Shown piece after piece: positions 1 through 8,292 of a DNA stretch of 64,000 nucleotides. The notes beneath the pieces were generated by a model. The model saw nothing but the letters and a program-made list of their open reading frames with translations, had not been told where the DNA came from and ran no database searches. This DNA comes from Actinotalea alkalitolerans. GTDB taxonomy: Bacteria; Actinomycetota; Actinomycetes; Actinomycetales; Cellulomonadaceae. The stretch is taken from contig NZ_JAMBPP010000003.1 of assembly GCF_023369855.1 (NCBI RefSeq), forward strand, positions 248,001 through 312,000, in the 5' to 3' direction. Positions within the stretch are counted from its first letter, which is position 1, and each line of letters begins with the position of its first letter. The translations under genes and the position numbers were made by a program.

Positions 1-407
1 AGGAGCACAGCGGCGGCCGAGGCCGCCTGACCCAGGCAGACCGTCTGGATCTGAGGCTTGATGTACTGCATCGTGTCGTAGATCGCCGTCATGGCCGTGA
101 ACGAGCCACCGGGCGAGTTGATGTACAGGATGATGTCGCGGTCGGGGTCCTGGCTCTCCAGGACGAGCAGCTGGGCCATCACGTCGTCGGCCGAGGCGTC
201 ATCCACCTGGACACCGAGGAAGATGATGCGGTCCTCGAAGAGCTTGGTGTACGGGTCCTGGCGCTTGAACCCGTAGGCCGTGCGCTCCTCGAACTGCGGC
301 AGCACGTAACGGGAGGACGGCGCCCCGTAGGGCGCGCCTCCGGGACGGTCCCCGAAGCCGCCGGCGAGAGCCGACGACCGGGCGATGAACTGGTGCTCCA
401 TGCTCAC
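1..407 (-). CDS. clpP2: ATP-dependent Clp protease proteolytic subunit ClpP2 (3' part outside window)
   Basis: Serine peptidase subunit of the cytosolic ClpP1P2 protease, which degrades substrates fed by ClpX or ClpC. The visible N-terminal part contains the ClpP core with INSPGGS and the catalytic-Ser segment GQAASAAA. The reading frame runs off the window edge just after that Ser, so His and Asp are not visible. The GTG at 407 lies 5 nt behind GAGGAG, so I prefer it. The in-frame ATG at 401 lies 11 nt behind the same site and is the alternative. It follows clpP1 by 44 nt on the same strand, the usual actinobacterial clpP1-clpP2 pair whose products assemble into a mixed tetradecamer. Confidence 0.93.
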   Translation of the reverse strand, partial: MSMEHQFIARSSALAGGFGDRPGGAPYGAPSSRYVLPQFEERTAYGFKRQDPYTKLFEDRIIFLGVQVDDASADDVMAQLLVLESQDPDRDIILYINSPGGSFTAMTAIYDTMQYIKPQIQTVCLGQAASAAAVL

Positions 408-451
408 TGGTACTCCTCGGGATGGACGGGTCGCGACGGGGACGGGACGGC

Positions 452-1096
452 TCAGCTCGTCGTGCCGCCGCCACCGCTCACGGACGCGGCGTGCGTGACG
501 ACGTGGTCGATGAAGCCGTACTCGAGCGCCTCAGGTGCCGTGAACCAGCGGTCACGGTCGGAGTCGATGTTGATCTGCTCGGGGGTCTTGCCGGTCTGCT
601 CGGCGATCAGCTCGGCGAGCAGCCGCTTCATGTGCAGGATGAGCTCGGCGTTGATACGGACATCCGTCGCCGTGCCGCCGATGCCGCCCGAGGGCTGGTG
701 CATCATCACGCGGGTGTGGGGGGTGGCGTACCGCTTCCCCTTGGCGCCCGAGGAGAGCAGGAACTGACCCATCGATGCCGCCATGCCCACGGCGACCGTC
801 GCGACGTCAGGCTGGATGAACTGCATCGTGTCGTAGATCGCCATCCCCGCGGTGATCGACCCGCCTGGCGAGTTGATGTACAGAAAGATGTCCTTGTCCG
901 GGTCCTCGGCGGCGAGCAGCATCATCTGCCCGCAGATCGCGTTCGCGTTCTCGTCGCGGACCTCGGAGCCGAGCCAGATGATGCGCTCGCGGAGCAACCG
1001 GTTGTAGATGTGGTCGTTCAGCCCCAGGCTCGGTCCGTCGCCTCGTGCGTCGCGCGGCATGAGCTCGGCTGCGTGGCGTGGCATCTGCTCGTTCAC
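452..1096 (-). CDS. clpP1: ATP-dependent Clp protease proteolytic subunit ClpP1
   Basis: Peptidase subunit of 214 aa, normal for ClpP. The catalytic triad is visible: Ser108 in GMAASMG, His133 in MMHQPSGG and Asp in DSDRDRW. The GTG start is supported by GGGAG 4 nt upstream; the next in-frame ATG lies 12 nt further in. It sits between tig and clpP2 on the same strand. The gap to tig contains a strong hairpin, so clpP1P2 may also have its own promoter or be transcribed by partial read-through. Paired ClpP1 and ClpP2 are both required for activity in mycobacteria (known for the family). Confidence 0.96.
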   Translation of the reverse strand: MNEQMPRHAAELMPRDARGDGPSLGLNDHIYNRLLRERIIWLGSEVRDENANAICGQMMLLAAEDPDKDIFLYINSPGGSITAGMAIYDTMQFIQPDVATVAVGMAASMGQFLLSSGAKGKRYATPHTRVMMHQPSGGIGGTATDVRINAELILHMKRLLAELIAEQTGKTPEQINIDSDRDRWFTAPEALEYGFIDHVVTHAASVSGGGGTTS

Positions 1097-1268
1097 GGAT
1101 CTCCCTCGTCCTACCCTGCCCCGAGGACCAGCCTCGGGACCTGTACGTGTGCAGCGACCCTAACGCGAGAGCCCGGGCCGCCACGTCCCGCGCGGGGACG
1201 TTTTCGCTGACGGCGCAGTGCACGCCACGGAGCGCCCGCGAGGCCGGACCGGTCCGGCGGGACCGACG

Positions 1269-1305
1269 GCGAAGGGCCCCGCACCCAGGGTGCAGGGCCC
1301 TTCGC
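1269..1305 (-). terminator. strong hairpin between tig and clpP1
   Basis: The arms GCGAAGGGCCC and GGGCCCTTCGC are perfectly complementary and extend inward through GCACC/GGTGC around a C/A mismatch. The hairpin begins 16 nt behind the tig stop and has no T-tract, as is common for terminators in high-GC actinomycetes. It probably sets the ratio of tig to clpP transcript. Confidence 0.7.
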
Positions 1306-1321
1306 TCCTCCGGTCCGGGGG

Positions 1322-2734
1322 TCAGGCCTTGGCGTCCTCGTCGGCTGCCGCCTGCTCGGTGCCGTCGGTGTCGACCTCCTCGGCCGCAGCCGTCTCGGCG
1401 GCCAGTGCGGCCTCCATCTCGGCCTGCGCGGCAGCCACCGCGTCCTGGGCGTCGTCCTCATCCGTCCCGATGAACTCGGACAGGTCGACGGGCGCACCCG
1501 AGCCGTCCACGACGCTCACCTGGCGCAGCGCGACGGCGATCGCCTTGGACCGCCCCACCTCGGCGATCATGGCGGGGATCTGACCCTGCTCGTCGACCGT
1601 CTTGATGAAGGTGTTGGGGTCCATGCCGTACTGGCGCGAGGCGTTCACCAGGTAGTCGAGCAGCTCGTTCTGGGCGACCTTGACCTGGAGCTTCTCGGCC
1701 AGGGTGTCCATCAGGATCTGGTTGCGCAGCGCGTCGCGGGCCTGACCCTGGACCTCGGTGCGGTGCTCGTCGTCCTCGCTGCGCCCCTCGGACTCGAGGT
1801 GGCGGACCACCTCGGCCTCGACGACGCCGTTCGGCACGGGGATCTCGACGCCTTCCTGCAGCTTCTCGATCAGCAGGTCACGGGCCTGGACGGCCTGGTT
1901 GGAGGCCTTGGCACGGGCCGCCTGGCCGCGCAGGTCCTCGCGCAGCTCGTCGATCGTGTCGAACTCGCTGGCCAGCTGGGCGAACTCGTCGTCGACCGCG
2001 GGGAGCTCGCGGACCTTGACCGTCGTGGCGGTCACCGAGACCTGGGCCGTGCGGCCCTCGTGCTCACCGCCGGCGAGGGCCGTCTCGAAGGTCGTGGTCT
2101 CCCCGGCCGAGAGGCCGGTGAGGGCCTCGTCGAGCCCTTCGAGCATGTTGCCCGAGCCGATCTGGTAGCTGATGCCGCTCACCGAGTCGACCTCGTCGCC
2201 GTCCACGGTCGCGGTCAGGTCCAGGACGACGAAGTCGCGGTCCACGGCCGGGCGGTCCACGCCCACCAGGGTGCCGAAACGCTCCCGGAGGGCGTCGAGC
2301 CGCTCCTGGACGTCCTCGTCCGAGACGGTGACGTCATCGACGGTGAGGGTGAGCGAGTCCAGGTCCGGGAGCTCGATCTCGGGGCGGACCTCGACCTGGG
2401 CGGTGAAGCTGAGACCACCCTCGGCGCCGGTCAGCGCAGGGATCTCGGTGACCTCGATCTCGGGCTGGCCGAGCGGGCGGAGGTCGGCCTCGGTCACGGC
2501 CTGGCGGTAGAAGCCCGGCATGCCCTCGTTGACGGCGTGCTCGATCACCGCGGCGCGTCCGACCCGCTGGTCGATGATCCGAGCAGGGACCTTGCCCTTG
2601 CGGAAACCGGGGATCGAGACCTGCGAGCCGATGTGCTGGTACGCGTGGTCGATGCTCGGCCTCAGCTCGTCGTGCGACACCTCGACGGTCAGCTTGACCG
2701 TAGTGGCGTCAATGGTCTCGACGGCGCTCTTCAC
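1322..2734 (-). CDS. tig: trigger factor, ribosome-bound chaperone
   Basis: Chaperone of 470 aa that binds at the ribosomal exit tunnel and helps nascent chains fold. The N-terminal ribosome-binding domain carries the signature GFRKGKVP (residues 43-50). A FKBP-type prolyl isomerase domain follows (about 160-245, with SGNMLEGLDEAL), then the long helical C-terminal arm. The tail is acidic and Ala-rich (DEDDAQDAVAAAQAE). The GTG start follows GGAG by 9 nt; the open frame continues upstream without homology to the family. It is first in the order tig-clpP1-clpP2, an arrangement widespread in actinobacteria. Confidence 0.96.
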   Translation of the reverse strand: MKSAVETIDATTVKLTVEVSHDELRPSIDHAYQHIGSQVSIPGFRKGKVPARIIDQRVGRAAVIEHAVNEGMPGFYRQAVTEADLRPLGQPEIEVTEIPALTGAEGGLSFTAQVEVRPEIELPDLDSLTLTVDDVTVSDEDVQERLDALRERFGTLVGVDRPAVDRDFVVLDLTATVDGDEVDSVSGISYQIGSGNMLEGLDEALTGLSAGETTTFETALAGGEHEGRTAQVSVTATTVKVRELPAVDDEFAQLASEFDTIDELREDLRGQAARAKASNQAVQARDLLIEKLQEGVEIPVPNGVVEAEVVRHLESEGRSEDDEHRTEVQGQARDALRNQILMDTLAEKLQVKVAQNELLDYLVNASRQYGMDPNTFIKTVDEQGQIPAMIAEVGRSKAIAVALRQVSVVDGSGAPVDLSEFIGTDEDDAQDAVAAAQAEMEAALAAETAAAEEVDTDGTEQAAADEDAKA

Positions 2735-2861
2735 AGCAGTGATCTCCAACGGCTCGGTCTGTCCCGGGGGCGTCCCGGCGGATGCAGGGCCGGGTCGCTC
2801 GGCGACCCGTCGTTCTGGGAGGTGCACGTGGGCAGGCAGGAGCCGCGCGCACGGCCCGACG

Positions 2862-2867
2862 ATCCTA
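2862..2867 (-). promoter_or_regulatory. probable -10 of the tig transcript
   Basis: On the minus strand TAGGAT lies about 125 nt before the tig start. The predicted 5' UTR contains a perfect 8-bp hairpin with a 3-nt loop at 2792-2810 (CGGGTCGC/GCGACCCG). No clear -35 element was found. Confidence 0.35.
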
Positions 2868-2914
2868 CGGCACAGGCAGCCCGACCGCTCGCACGAGGTC
2901 CTGGCCACCAGAGG

Positions 2915-2988
2915 TCGGGATGACAGGATTCGAACCTGCGACCTTCCGCTCCCAAAGCGGACGCGCTACCAAGCTGCGCCACATCCCG
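2915..2988 (-). tRNA. tRNA-Pro (anticodon TGG)
   Basis: A 74-nt cloverleaf read on the minus strand. The acceptor stem CGGGATG pairs with CATCCCG, the anticodon stem TCCGC/GCGGA carries loop TTTGGGA, and the T-arm has GGTTCGAATCC. The CCA end is not encoded. A minus-strand TAGGCT at 2998-3003 is a plausible -10 element. Confidence 0.96.
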
Positions 2989-3401
2989 TGCTGGACGAGC
3001 CTACTCGGGAGCCGCCCGGGCGCCGGCAGGGACCTGCGCCCGGAGCGAGATCCCACATGCTGGACACCCTTCCATGGTCATCGCGGGTGATTGTCGAGTC
3101 GTCCCAGGTCTCTCGTCCCAGGTCAGGCGCGACATCCCGCGGGCCGTCCAACTTTCATCCTTGACGTTCGGCTTGATTCGCCGGCGAGACCAGTCACATG
3201 ATGTGTGACGTCGGCAGCACGCCTGCCGGCAGTCCAGGAACTCCTGCGGGCGGAACACGACCTCCGCATTCCTGACGAGGGACCGGCATCGCGATCGCGA
3301 CGGTCCTCGTCCTTCCTCGCCGATGATGCCGAGCAACTCCGTCCTGCCCGTGCGAGCCTTGCGAGGGTCCATTGTTCATCTTCATTCTGCAGATCCGTCA
3401 C
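2989..3401. other. 413-nt intergenic region between tRNA-Pro and the polysaccharide locus
   Basis: No convincing gene was found here. It holds the probable tRNA-Pro -10 (minus strand, 2998-3003) and a possible plus-strand promoter, TTGATT at 3173-3178 and CATGAT at 3197-3202 with an 18-nt spacer. A 17-bp palindrome overlaps that -10. The resulting leader would be about 190 nt long, with a CGCGATCGCG palindrome near 3290. Confidence 0.5.
3193..3209. promoter_or_regulatory. palindrome over the putative promoter of the polysaccharide locus
   Basis: GTCACA-TGATG-TGTGAC has perfect 6-bp arms with a 5-nt centre. It overlaps the best -10 candidate (CATGAT, 3197-3202) upstream of the glycosyltransferase gene. 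It may be a dimeric repressor or activator site. The half-site order is the reverse of the usual CRP/GlxR site, so I do not assign it to that family. Confidence 0.3.
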
Positions 3402-4949
3402 ATGCTCGATGACAACTCGGAGTTCTACCTCTTCGCGGCGTTCTCCGCGATGATCTGGATCCTCTGGGTGATCAAGGTGGTGCTCTCCCGGAGGTACCGA
3501 CCTTATGTCGAGCCCCACCGCACCACGACCAGCGTCGTGGTCCCCGTCGTCGACGAGCCCGAGGACCTCTTCCGCGACGTCCTGGGACGCATGGTCGAGC
3601 AGGGGCCGGACGAGATCATCGTCGTCATCAACGGTGCCCGCAACCCGGTGCTCGAGTCGGTCAGCGACGAGTTCTCCCCCCTGGTGCGCTGGGTCCACAC
3701 GCCCATCCCCGGCAAGCGCAACGCCGTGAAGATCGGCACCGAGCTGTCCCGGCACGAGATCACCGTGCTCGTGGACTCCGACACCGTCTGGACGCCCGGC
3801 GCGCTCGAGGAGCTCGTCAAGCCCTTCGCCGACGAGCGGATCGGCGGGGTCACCACCCGCCAGCGGATCCTCGAGCCCACCCGCAGCTGGATGACCCGGT
3901 GGGCCGACTGGCTCGAGAACTCGCGGTCGCTGTACTCCATGCCGGCCCAGAGCGTGCTCGGCCATGTCGGCTGCCTGCCCGGCCGGACCATCGCGTTCCG
4001 CCGCAACATCCTCATCCGCGTCATGGACAAGTTCATGACCGAGCGGTTCCTGGGGGTCTTCCTCGAGGTGTCGGACGACCGCACGCTGACCAACCTCACC
4101 CTCAAGGAGGGGTACCGGACGGTCTACCAGCACACCAGCCTCGTCTACACCGATGCGCCGCTGCAGATCAAGAAGCTCTTCAAGCAGCAGCTGCGCTGGG
4201 CCCGTGGCAGCCAGTACAACACCCTGCGCATGCTGCCCTGGATGCTCGGGCACGCACCGTGGCTGGCCGTGTTCTTCCTGGCCGACATCATCCTGCCGTT
4301 CCTGCTCATCGGGACGATCCTCGGGTGGATCTACCGGGCCGTCTCGGGCACCGGGGTCAACTTCTACCAGGCGATCCTGGACACCTACGGCACGCAGTTC
4401 GGATGGTTCTGGGTCATCGGCCTGATGATCGCCTCGACCGTGCTGAGCATGTCGATCCGCCAGATCCGGCACCTCCAGGAGGTCCCGTCGGACTTCTTCC
4501 GGCTGCCGCTGTTCATCATCGTCTCGACCTTCTTCCTCATGCCGGTCCGGCTGATCGGGTTCTTCCGGCTCGCCCACGTCAGCGGGTGGGGCACCCGAGC
4601 AGGGGCCTACGCGGGGGGAGCGGTCGAGTCCGTCACGGCCCAGTCGAGCGACTCGCTGCTCGCCGAGCTCGAGGACCTCGCGACGGACGCACCGGTCGAC
4701 GTCGTGGACCGCCGGCGCCCCGACAGCGGTCCCGGCGTCCACGGGTCGGTCGCCGACCCTGCCGACCACCGCCCCGAGCCCGACGGCCCCGAGGGCGCTC
4801 TCGCGACCCGGACACGGCGTGAGGTCCACGCCCCCGGCACCGCCCTGACGACGCCCCCGGCGAAGACCCGCCGGTTCAACCCGCTCGCGTCGATCCCGTA
4901 CCTGATCGGTCTGACCATCTTCGCCCTGGAGGCACTTCTCTATGTCTGA
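3402..4949 (+). CDS. processive family 2 glycosyltransferase (hyaluronan/cellulose synthase-like)
   Basis: Membrane synthase of 515 aa that should polymerise a nucleotide-sugar and export the chain. One N-terminal membrane segment (about 10-28) precedes a cytosolic GT-A domain with GKRNA (104-108), DSD (125-127), SDDR (224-227) and the processivity motif QQLRW (262-266). About four further membrane segments follow, then a polar Pro-rich stretch and a last hydrophobic helix at the C-terminus. The ATG at 3402 has no Shine-Dalgarno sequence. An in-frame TTG at 3372, 4 nt behind GAGGG, would add 10 residues. The 3' end overlaps the next gene by 8 nt (ATGTCTGA), so the two are translationally coupled. 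The polymer cannot be read from sequence, but a downstream UDP-glucose dehydrogenase suggests UDP-glucuronate as one donor. Confidence 0.85.
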   Translation: MLDDNSEFYLFAAFSAMIWILWVIKVVLSRRYRPYVEPHRTTTSVVVPVVDEPEDLFRDVLGRMVEQGPDEIIVVINGARNPVLESVSDEFSPLVRWVHTPIPGKRNAVKIGTELSRHEITVLVDSDTVWTPGALEELVKPFADERIGGVTTRQRILEPTRSWMTRWADWLENSRSLYSMPAQSVLGHVGCLPGRTIAFRRNILIRVMDKFMTERFLGVFLEVSDDRTLTNLTLKEGYRTVYQHTSLVYTDAPLQIKKLFKQQLRWARGSQYNTLRMLPWMLGHAPWLAVFFLADIILPFLLIGTILGWIYRAVSGTGVNFYQAILDTYGTQFGWFWVIGLMIASTVLSMSIRQIRHLQEVPSDFFRLPLFIIVSTFFLMPVRLIGFFRLAHVSGWGTRAGAYAGGAVESVTAQSSDSLLAELEDLATDAPVDVVDRRRPDSGPGVHGSVADPADHRPEPDGPEGALATRTRREVHAPGTALTTPPAKTRRFNPLASIPYLIGLTIFALEALLYV

Positions 4950-6735
4950 CACCCGCGCCAGCTCCACCTGGTGGTCCACCACCGGCAGAGGGCTCTCCTT
5001 CAAGGCCAAGGCCGGGACCGCTGCCGTCGCCGTGTGCCTGGTCCTGACCACCGTCGCCGTCTGGACCTCACCCTCGACGGACTTCGTGTCGGCCGACGCC
5101 GGCACGGACGAGGCCGCCACGACGCCCACCCAGGAGGAGCTCCTGCGCGCCGAGCTCGCCAGCCTGCGCGAGGAGCTCGCCGAGCGGGACGCCGCGCTCG
5201 CGGCCGCCGAGACCGCCGAGACCGAGGACGACGCACCCGACCCTGCACCGGAGCCCGAGCCCGCACCACCGGCCGCCGGGAACCGGCAGGACGACGGCGC
5301 GACGAGCCGTGGAGGGTCAGGCCGCACCGCACCCGCACCGGCCCCCGGTCCGACCGCCGAGCCGCAGGACTCCGACGGTCCCGCCAACCCGTCCAACCCG
5401 TCGCTGCCCGAGCCCGGTGCGGTCACCCCCGACCCGCAGCCCGCACCGACGCCCGCACCACCGGCCCCCGGTGCGCCGACGCCCGCACCGCCGGCGATCA
5501 CCGCACCGTCCAAGGCCGAGCTGCTCGACCCTGAGGACCGCTACTACGGCATGTACACCGTCCAGTCGCCGTTCAGCTGGGCGACCCTGGACGACGTCTC
5601 GACCAAGACCGGGATCCTCCCCGACCTGGCGGGCTACTTCAGCGGCTGGGACCGTGACTTCCGTCCCGACGCCGTCGAGCGGTCGTGGCAGCGGGGGATG
5701 CTCCCGATGCTGACCTGGGAGTCACGGCCCTCGCACGCGGCCAACAACCAGCGCGAGGAGGAGGACTACTCCTCGCCGTTGATCCTCGACGGTGCGTTCG
5801 ACACCTACATCCGCGACTACGCGCGCGGCATCGCCGACCTCGGCCTGCCCCTGGGGCTGCGCCTGAACCACGAGATGAACGGCGACTGGTACCCGTGGTC
5901 GGAGATGAACAAGTTCGGTGAGCCGATCAACGGCAACCGGCCGGGTGACTACGCCAAGGTCTGGCGCCACGTCCACGACATCTTCGAGCAGGAGGGCGCC
6001 AACGAGTACGTGATCTGGGTCTGGGCGCCGAACATCGTCAACAACCTGCCCGACAACCTCAAGCAGTACTCGTACACCGAGAGCCTGTACCCCGGCGAGG
6101 AGTACGTGGACTGGGTGGGCCTGTCGGCCTACTACCGGCCGCCGTACCGCGAGAACCAGACACCGACCTTCTCCTGGACCTTCGACGCCAGCCTCGACCA
6201 GCTGCGGCGACTGACCGACAAGCCGATCATGCTCGCCGAGATCGGCGCCTCCGAGGTCGGCGGGAACAAGCCCGCATGGGTCCGCAGCTTCTTCGAGGCA
6301 CTGACCCGCCCGGAGAACGACGACATCGTCGGCTTCACCTGGTTCAGCCTCACCGTCACCTCGATCGTCAGCGGCCAGGTGACCACGAACGACTGGCGGA
6401 TCGACTCCCGAGCCAACTCCCTCGCCGCGTTCCGCGAAGGGCTGCACGACCCCGCGACCCGGATGGGTGGGTCGATCTACCCCGCGCCGTCCACCGCCGA
6501 GGCCCCCGAGCCGGCCGAGGAGGAGCCACCTGTCGAGGCGCTCGTCGCACCGACCCCGCAGGAGCCCACCGAGGCTCCCGGGCCCACCGCCGAGGACCCT
6601 GCCGAGACCGCACCGCCCGAGCCCGACACCGCGGGACCCGAGGGCGAGACCGCACCCGAGCCGGGTGCCGGGCCCACCACGCCCGACCCCGCACCCAGCC
6701 CCGTCCCCGACGAGAACCTGGTCCTCACGCCCTGA
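4942..6735 (+). CDS. membrane-anchored GH26-like glycoside hydrolase
   Basis: Protein of 597 aa. It has an N-terminal membrane anchor or signal (about 24-44), a short Glu/Ala/Leu coiled coil (TQEELLRAELASLREELAER), a long Pro/Ala linker, a GH26-type (beta/alpha)8 domain (about 195-500) and a second Pro/Glu-rich tail. Probable catalytic acid/base is Glu311 in LNHEMNGDWYPW and nucleophile Glu433 in MLAEIGASE, the beta-mannanase-clan arrangement. It is coupled to the upstream synthase and followed 75 nt later by ugd. That places it as the hydrolase that trims or releases the polymer made by the synthase, as many synthase-dependent exopolysaccharide systems have. Actual substrate unknown. Confidence 0.8.
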   Translation: MSDTRASSTWWSTTGRGLSFKAKAGTAAVAVCLVLTTVAVWTSPSTDFVSADAGTDEAATTPTQEELLRAELASLREELAERDAALAAAETAETEDDAPDPAPEPEPAPPAAGNRQDDGATSRGGSGRTAPAPAPGPTAEPQDSDGPANPSNPSLPEPGAVTPDPQPAPTPAPPAPGAPTPAPPAITAPSKAELLDPEDRYYGMYTVQSPFSWATLDDVSTKTGILPDLAGYFSGWDRDFRPDAVERSWQRGMLPMLTWESRPSHAANNQREEEDYSSPLILDGAFDTYIRDYARGIADLGLPLGLRLNHEMNGDWYPWSEMNKFGEPINGNRPGDYAKVWRHVHDIFEQEGANEYVIWVWAPNIVNNLPDNLKQYSYTESLYPGEEYVDWVGLSAYYRPPYRENQTPTFSWTFDASLDQLRRLTDKPIMLAEIGASEVGGNKPAWVRSFFEALTRPENDDIVGFTWFSLTVTSIVSGQVTTNDWRIDSRANSLAAFREGLHDPATRMGGSIYPAPSTAEAPEPAEEEPPVEALVAPTPQEPTEAPGPTAEDPAETAPPEPDTAGPEGETAPEPGAGPTTPDPAPSPVPDENLVLTP

Positions 6736-6810
6736 CGACCCTCACCACGGGCGCGCCCCCACGAGCGCGCCGTGCCGTCCCTGAACCTGCACCTGCCCTG
6801 GAGGCATGAC

Positions 6811-8205
6811 ATGTCCACGTCCCGTACCCGCACCCGCTCCACACCCGCTCCCCCGGCGACCGGCGGCTCCACGCCGACCGACGCACCCCGGATCAGCGTC
6901 ATCGGCACCGGCTACCTCGGGGCCACCCACGCCGCCGCGATGGCCGCACTCGGCTTCGACGTGATCGGCTACGACACCGACCAGAACAAGGTCGACGCGC
7001 TCAGCCTGGGCAAGGTGCCCTTCTACGAGCCAGGGCTCGACACCCTCCTCACCGAGCAGGTCGAGTCCGGTCGCCTCCGTTTCACCTCTGACGTCCGCGA
7101 GGCGGTCGCCGACGCCGACGTGCACTTCGTGTGCGTGGGCACCCCGCAGCAGTCCACCAGCCACGCCGCGAACCTCAGCTACGTCGAGGCCGCGTTCACC
7201 GCGATCCTGCAGAACGCGACCCGCGACGCGCTCATCGTCGGCAAGTCGACGGTCCCGGTCGGGACCGCCGCGAACCTGCGGACCCTCATCCCCTCGCACC
7301 TGCCCGAGGGGCTGAAGGCCGAGCTCGTCTGGAACCCGGAGTTCCTCCGCGAGGGCAAGGCCGTCGACGACACCCTGCACCCCGACCGCATCGTCATCGG
7401 CGGGGCGAGCGCGCACGCCGAGGCGCTGCTGCGCACCGTCTACGCGACCCCGATCAGCGAGGGCACCCCCGTGGTGACCTGCGACCTGCCGACGGCCGAG
7501 CTCGTCAAGGTCAGCGCCAACGCGTTCCTGGCCACCAAGATCTCGTTCATCAACGCGATCGCGGGTGTCTGCGAGGCCGCCGGTGCCGACGTCACCGTGC
7601 TGGCGGACGCCCTGGGTCACGACGTCCGCATCGGCCGTCAGTTCCTCAACGCGGGTCTCGGCTTCGGTGGGGGCTGCCTGCCCAAGGACATCCGGGCCCT
7701 CATGCACCGCGCGAGTGAGCTCGGCGCCCACCCGGCAGCACGACTCCTGCAGCAGGTCGACGAGATCAACATGGGGCAGCGCGAGCGGGTCATCGCCCTG
7801 GCCACCGAGGCCTGCGGCGGCTCGGTCCTCAACCGGCGCATCGGTGTGCTGGGGGCCGCGTTCAAGCCCGACACGGACGACGTCCGCGACTCCCCCGCGC
7901 TCAACGTGGCGGCTGCGCTGCACCTACGGGGGGCCCAGGTGACGGTCTACGACCCGCAGGCCTCGGACACCGCCCGCCGCACCTTCCCCACCCTGGGCTA
8001 CGCCGCCTCGGTGGAGGAGGCCGTGCAGGGCAGCGACGTGGTGCTGCTGCTCACCGAGTGGCCGCAGCTCGTGGACAGCGACCCGGCGGCCCTGGCCGCC
8101 CTGACCCCGACCGCCCGCGTCATCGACGCGCGCGGCAAGCTGGACCCCACGACCTGGCGCGCCGCCGGGTGGGAGTTCCGCGGGCTCGGCCGGCCCGCCG
8201 CCTGA
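6811..8205 (+). CDS. ugd: UDP-glucose 6-dehydrogenase
   Basis: Cytosolic enzyme of 464 aa that oxidises UDP-glucose to UDP-glucuronate with two NAD+. The NAD fold begins with GTGYLG. The substrate motifs are STVPVGT, EFLREG and GFGGGCLPKD, in which Cys289 is the catalytic residue. The C-terminal UDP-binding domain has GAAFKPDTDDVRDSPA. TGGAGG 6 nt before the ATG fixes the start; the earlier in-frame codons lack this. It is third in the polysaccharide locus, so the polymer probably contains glucuronic acid (compare the two-gene synthase plus dehydrogenase logic of hyaluronan and pneumococcal type 3 capsule loci). GDP-mannose dehydrogenase is the alternative family assignment. Confidence 0.9.
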   Translation: MSTSRTRTRSTPAPPATGGSTPTDAPRISVIGTGYLGATHAAAMAALGFDVIGYDTDQNKVDALSLGKVPFYEPGLDTLLTEQVESGRLRFTSDVREAVADADVHFVCVGTPQQSTSHAANLSYVEAAFTAILQNATRDALIVGKSTVPVGTAANLRTLIPSHLPEGLKAELVWNPEFLREGKAVDDTLHPDRIVIGGASAHAEALLRTVYATPISEGTPVVTCDLPTAELVKVSANAFLATKISFINAIAGVCEAAGADVTVLADALGHDVRIGRQFLNAGLGFGGGCLPKDIRALMHRASELGAHPAARLLQQVDEINMGQRERVIALATEACGGSVLNRRIGVLGAAFKPDTDDVRDSPALNVAAALHLRGAQVTVYDPQASDTARRTFPTLGYAASVEEAVQGSDVVLLLTEWPQLVDSDPAALAALTPTARVIDARGKLDPTTWRAAGWEFRGLGRPAA

Positions 8206-8245
8206 CCGGTCCGGGTCGACGGCGCCCCGGATCCCGTACGCACCC

Positions 8246-8292
8246 GAGCCGTCCTGGGCCTACGAGCACCGCTCACAGGCCCAGGACGGCTC
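8246..8292. terminator. bidirectional terminator of ugd and mgtE
   Basis: Perfect 15-bp inverted repeat, GAGCCGTCCTGGGCC (8246-8260) and GGCCCAGGACGGCTC (8278-8292), with a 17-nt loop. The mgtE stop codon lies in the loop, so the right arm is also mgtE coding sequence. It serves the convergent ugd and mgtE genes. Confidence 0.8.

Noticed and set aside
1763-2923. 386-codon plus-strand frame opposite tig
   Set aside because: Shadow frame; tig is certain from its ribosome-binding motif and PPIase domain.
3123-5513. Long 796-codon minus-strand open frame opposite the polysaccharide locus
   Set aside because: Composition is Ala/Gly/Ser/Arg-only with no domain, and the plus strand holds well-supported GT2 and GH26 genes. 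It is a high-GC shadow frame.
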